Source: Dongia sedimenti (GTDB lineage: Bacteria; Pseudomonadota; Alphaproteobacteria; Dongiales; Dongiaceae). From it: DNA of 64,000 nt. The notes under the pieces are model-generated. The model was not told where the DNA came from and made no database searches. It saw only the letters and a program-made list of their open reading frames with translations. A program made the position numbers and the translations under genes. Of the stretch, positions 63,491 through 64,000 are shown in pieces (within the stretch, counting starts at the first letter, position 1; every line of letters starts with the position of its first letter). Location: positions 310,001 through 374,000 of the forward strand of contig JAUYVI010000006.1 in the NCBI GenBank assembly GCA_030715195.1, given 5' to 3'.

Positions 63491-63991
63491 ATGAAACGGC
63501 GGACCCGCATCGTGTGGAACATCCTGATCGTCCTGCTCATCCTGGTCGCGGGCACGATCGCGACCGTCCGCATCCTGGTGCAGCCGGCCCTGACCGACTT
63601 CGTCGACTTCGCCGAATTGAAGCGCAGCCCGACCCGCAACGACGCGCTGGCCTGCCCGCCCGGGCTCTGCACGGCCAAGGTCGATCTCACCATCGCGCCG
63701 GTCGCGATGTCCGCCGCGGCGCTGGCCGCCAAGATCAAGGCGCTGCCGGATACCGAGCCGCGCACGATCATCGTCGGCGAGAACGACGCGGAATTTCGCT
63801 ACGTGCTGGTGCAGCGCTCGGCCCTGTTCAATTTCCCGGACACGATCAACATCGCGATCCAGCCGCTGGATGCGAGCCATGCCGCGCTCGCCATCTACAG
63901 CCGGTCGCGCTACGGCAAGGGCGATCTCGGCGTCAACATGAAGCGCCTGCAGCGCTGGCTGGAATTATTGGGCGTCGGCGTGCTCGGATAG
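63491..63991 (+). CDS. DUF1499 family membrane-anchored protein
   Basis: 166 residues. One N-terminal membrane helix (IVWNILIVLLILVAGTIATVRIL), then the DUF1499 domain with CPPGLC, TEPRTIIVGENDAEFRYVLVQRSALFNFPDTINI and a C-terminal helix (GVNMKRLQRWLELL). The function of the family is unknown. It is probably exposed to the periplasm. No operon partner is visible before the window ends. Confidence 0.8.
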   Translation: MKRRTRIVWNILIVLLILVAGTIATVRILVQPALTDFVDFAELKRSPTRNDALACPPGLCTAKVDLTIAPVAMSAAALAAKIKALPDTEPRTIIVGENDAEFRYVLVQRSALFNFPDTINIAIQPLDASHAALAIYSRSRYGKGDLGVNMKRLQRWLELLGVGVLG

Positions 63992-64000
63992 CGTGACTGC

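Overview
The window is 64 kb of GC-rich chromosomal DNA with tightly packed genes, many joined by ATGA or TAATG overlaps. Gene content points to a free-living alphaproteobacterium, probably of a Rhodospirillales-like group: bacterial NHEJ (Ku and LigD), a soluble NAD-linked formate dehydrogenase of the fds type, a BigR/SqrR-type persulfide-sensing operon, several polyamine- and sugar-type ABC importers and two chemoreceptors. This placement is inference from gene families; no rRNA is present.

Layout. 1-6.1 kb: end of a cupin regulator, an SDR, a polyamine-type ABC importer, a FucU-type mutarotase and a DUF1349 protein. 6.1-11.7 kb (minus): S9 peptidase, Ku, LigD. 11.9-15.8 kb: three-subunit molybdenum hydroxylase plus a MoaD-like protein. 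16-19.4 kb: small hypothetical gene, chemoreceptor, AraC regulator. 19.5-27.3 kb: amino-sugar locus with a complete sugar ABC importer, a GH84 O-GlcNAcase-like hydrolase and an overlapping GNAT gene, facing a GntR regulator and a SIS protein. 27.6-31.4 kb: tandem AAA ATPase, a strong terminator, two large RNA hairpins, an abnormal tRNA and rtcB. 32-34.4 kb: ahpC-ahpF. 34.4-42 kb: isochorismatase-fold hydrolase, N-formylglutamate amidohydrolase family protein, DDAH-like enzyme, LysR regulator and a second polyamine-type importer. 43-45.4 kb: PRC-barrel protein and second chemoreceptor. 45.7-51.9 kb: fdsGBA-fdhD-fdsD. 51.9-59 kb: sulfide oxidation genes divergent from a BigR-type repressor, rhodanese and RND efflux pump. 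59-64 kb: SDR, small membrane protein, a phage-type DUF2280 gene with an elaborate leader, a secreted protein, agmatinase family enzyme, DUF1499 protein.

The most unusual parts are three. First, a tRNA gene with Pro anticodon CGG, a long type-II variable arm and a D-loop lacking the GG pair lies 30 nt upstream of the RNA ligase gene rtcB, behind two strong hairpins. Second, the two end domains of animal O-GlcNAcase (GH84 and acetyltransferase-like) appear as two overlapping genes in one sugar-uptake operon. Third, two 33-nt repeats with identical stems and internal loops but different 7-nt apical loops lie just downstream of a near-consensus promoter, ahead of the phage-type gene. In the sulfide locus, two face-to-face promoters share the same 34 bp with a dyad operator between them.
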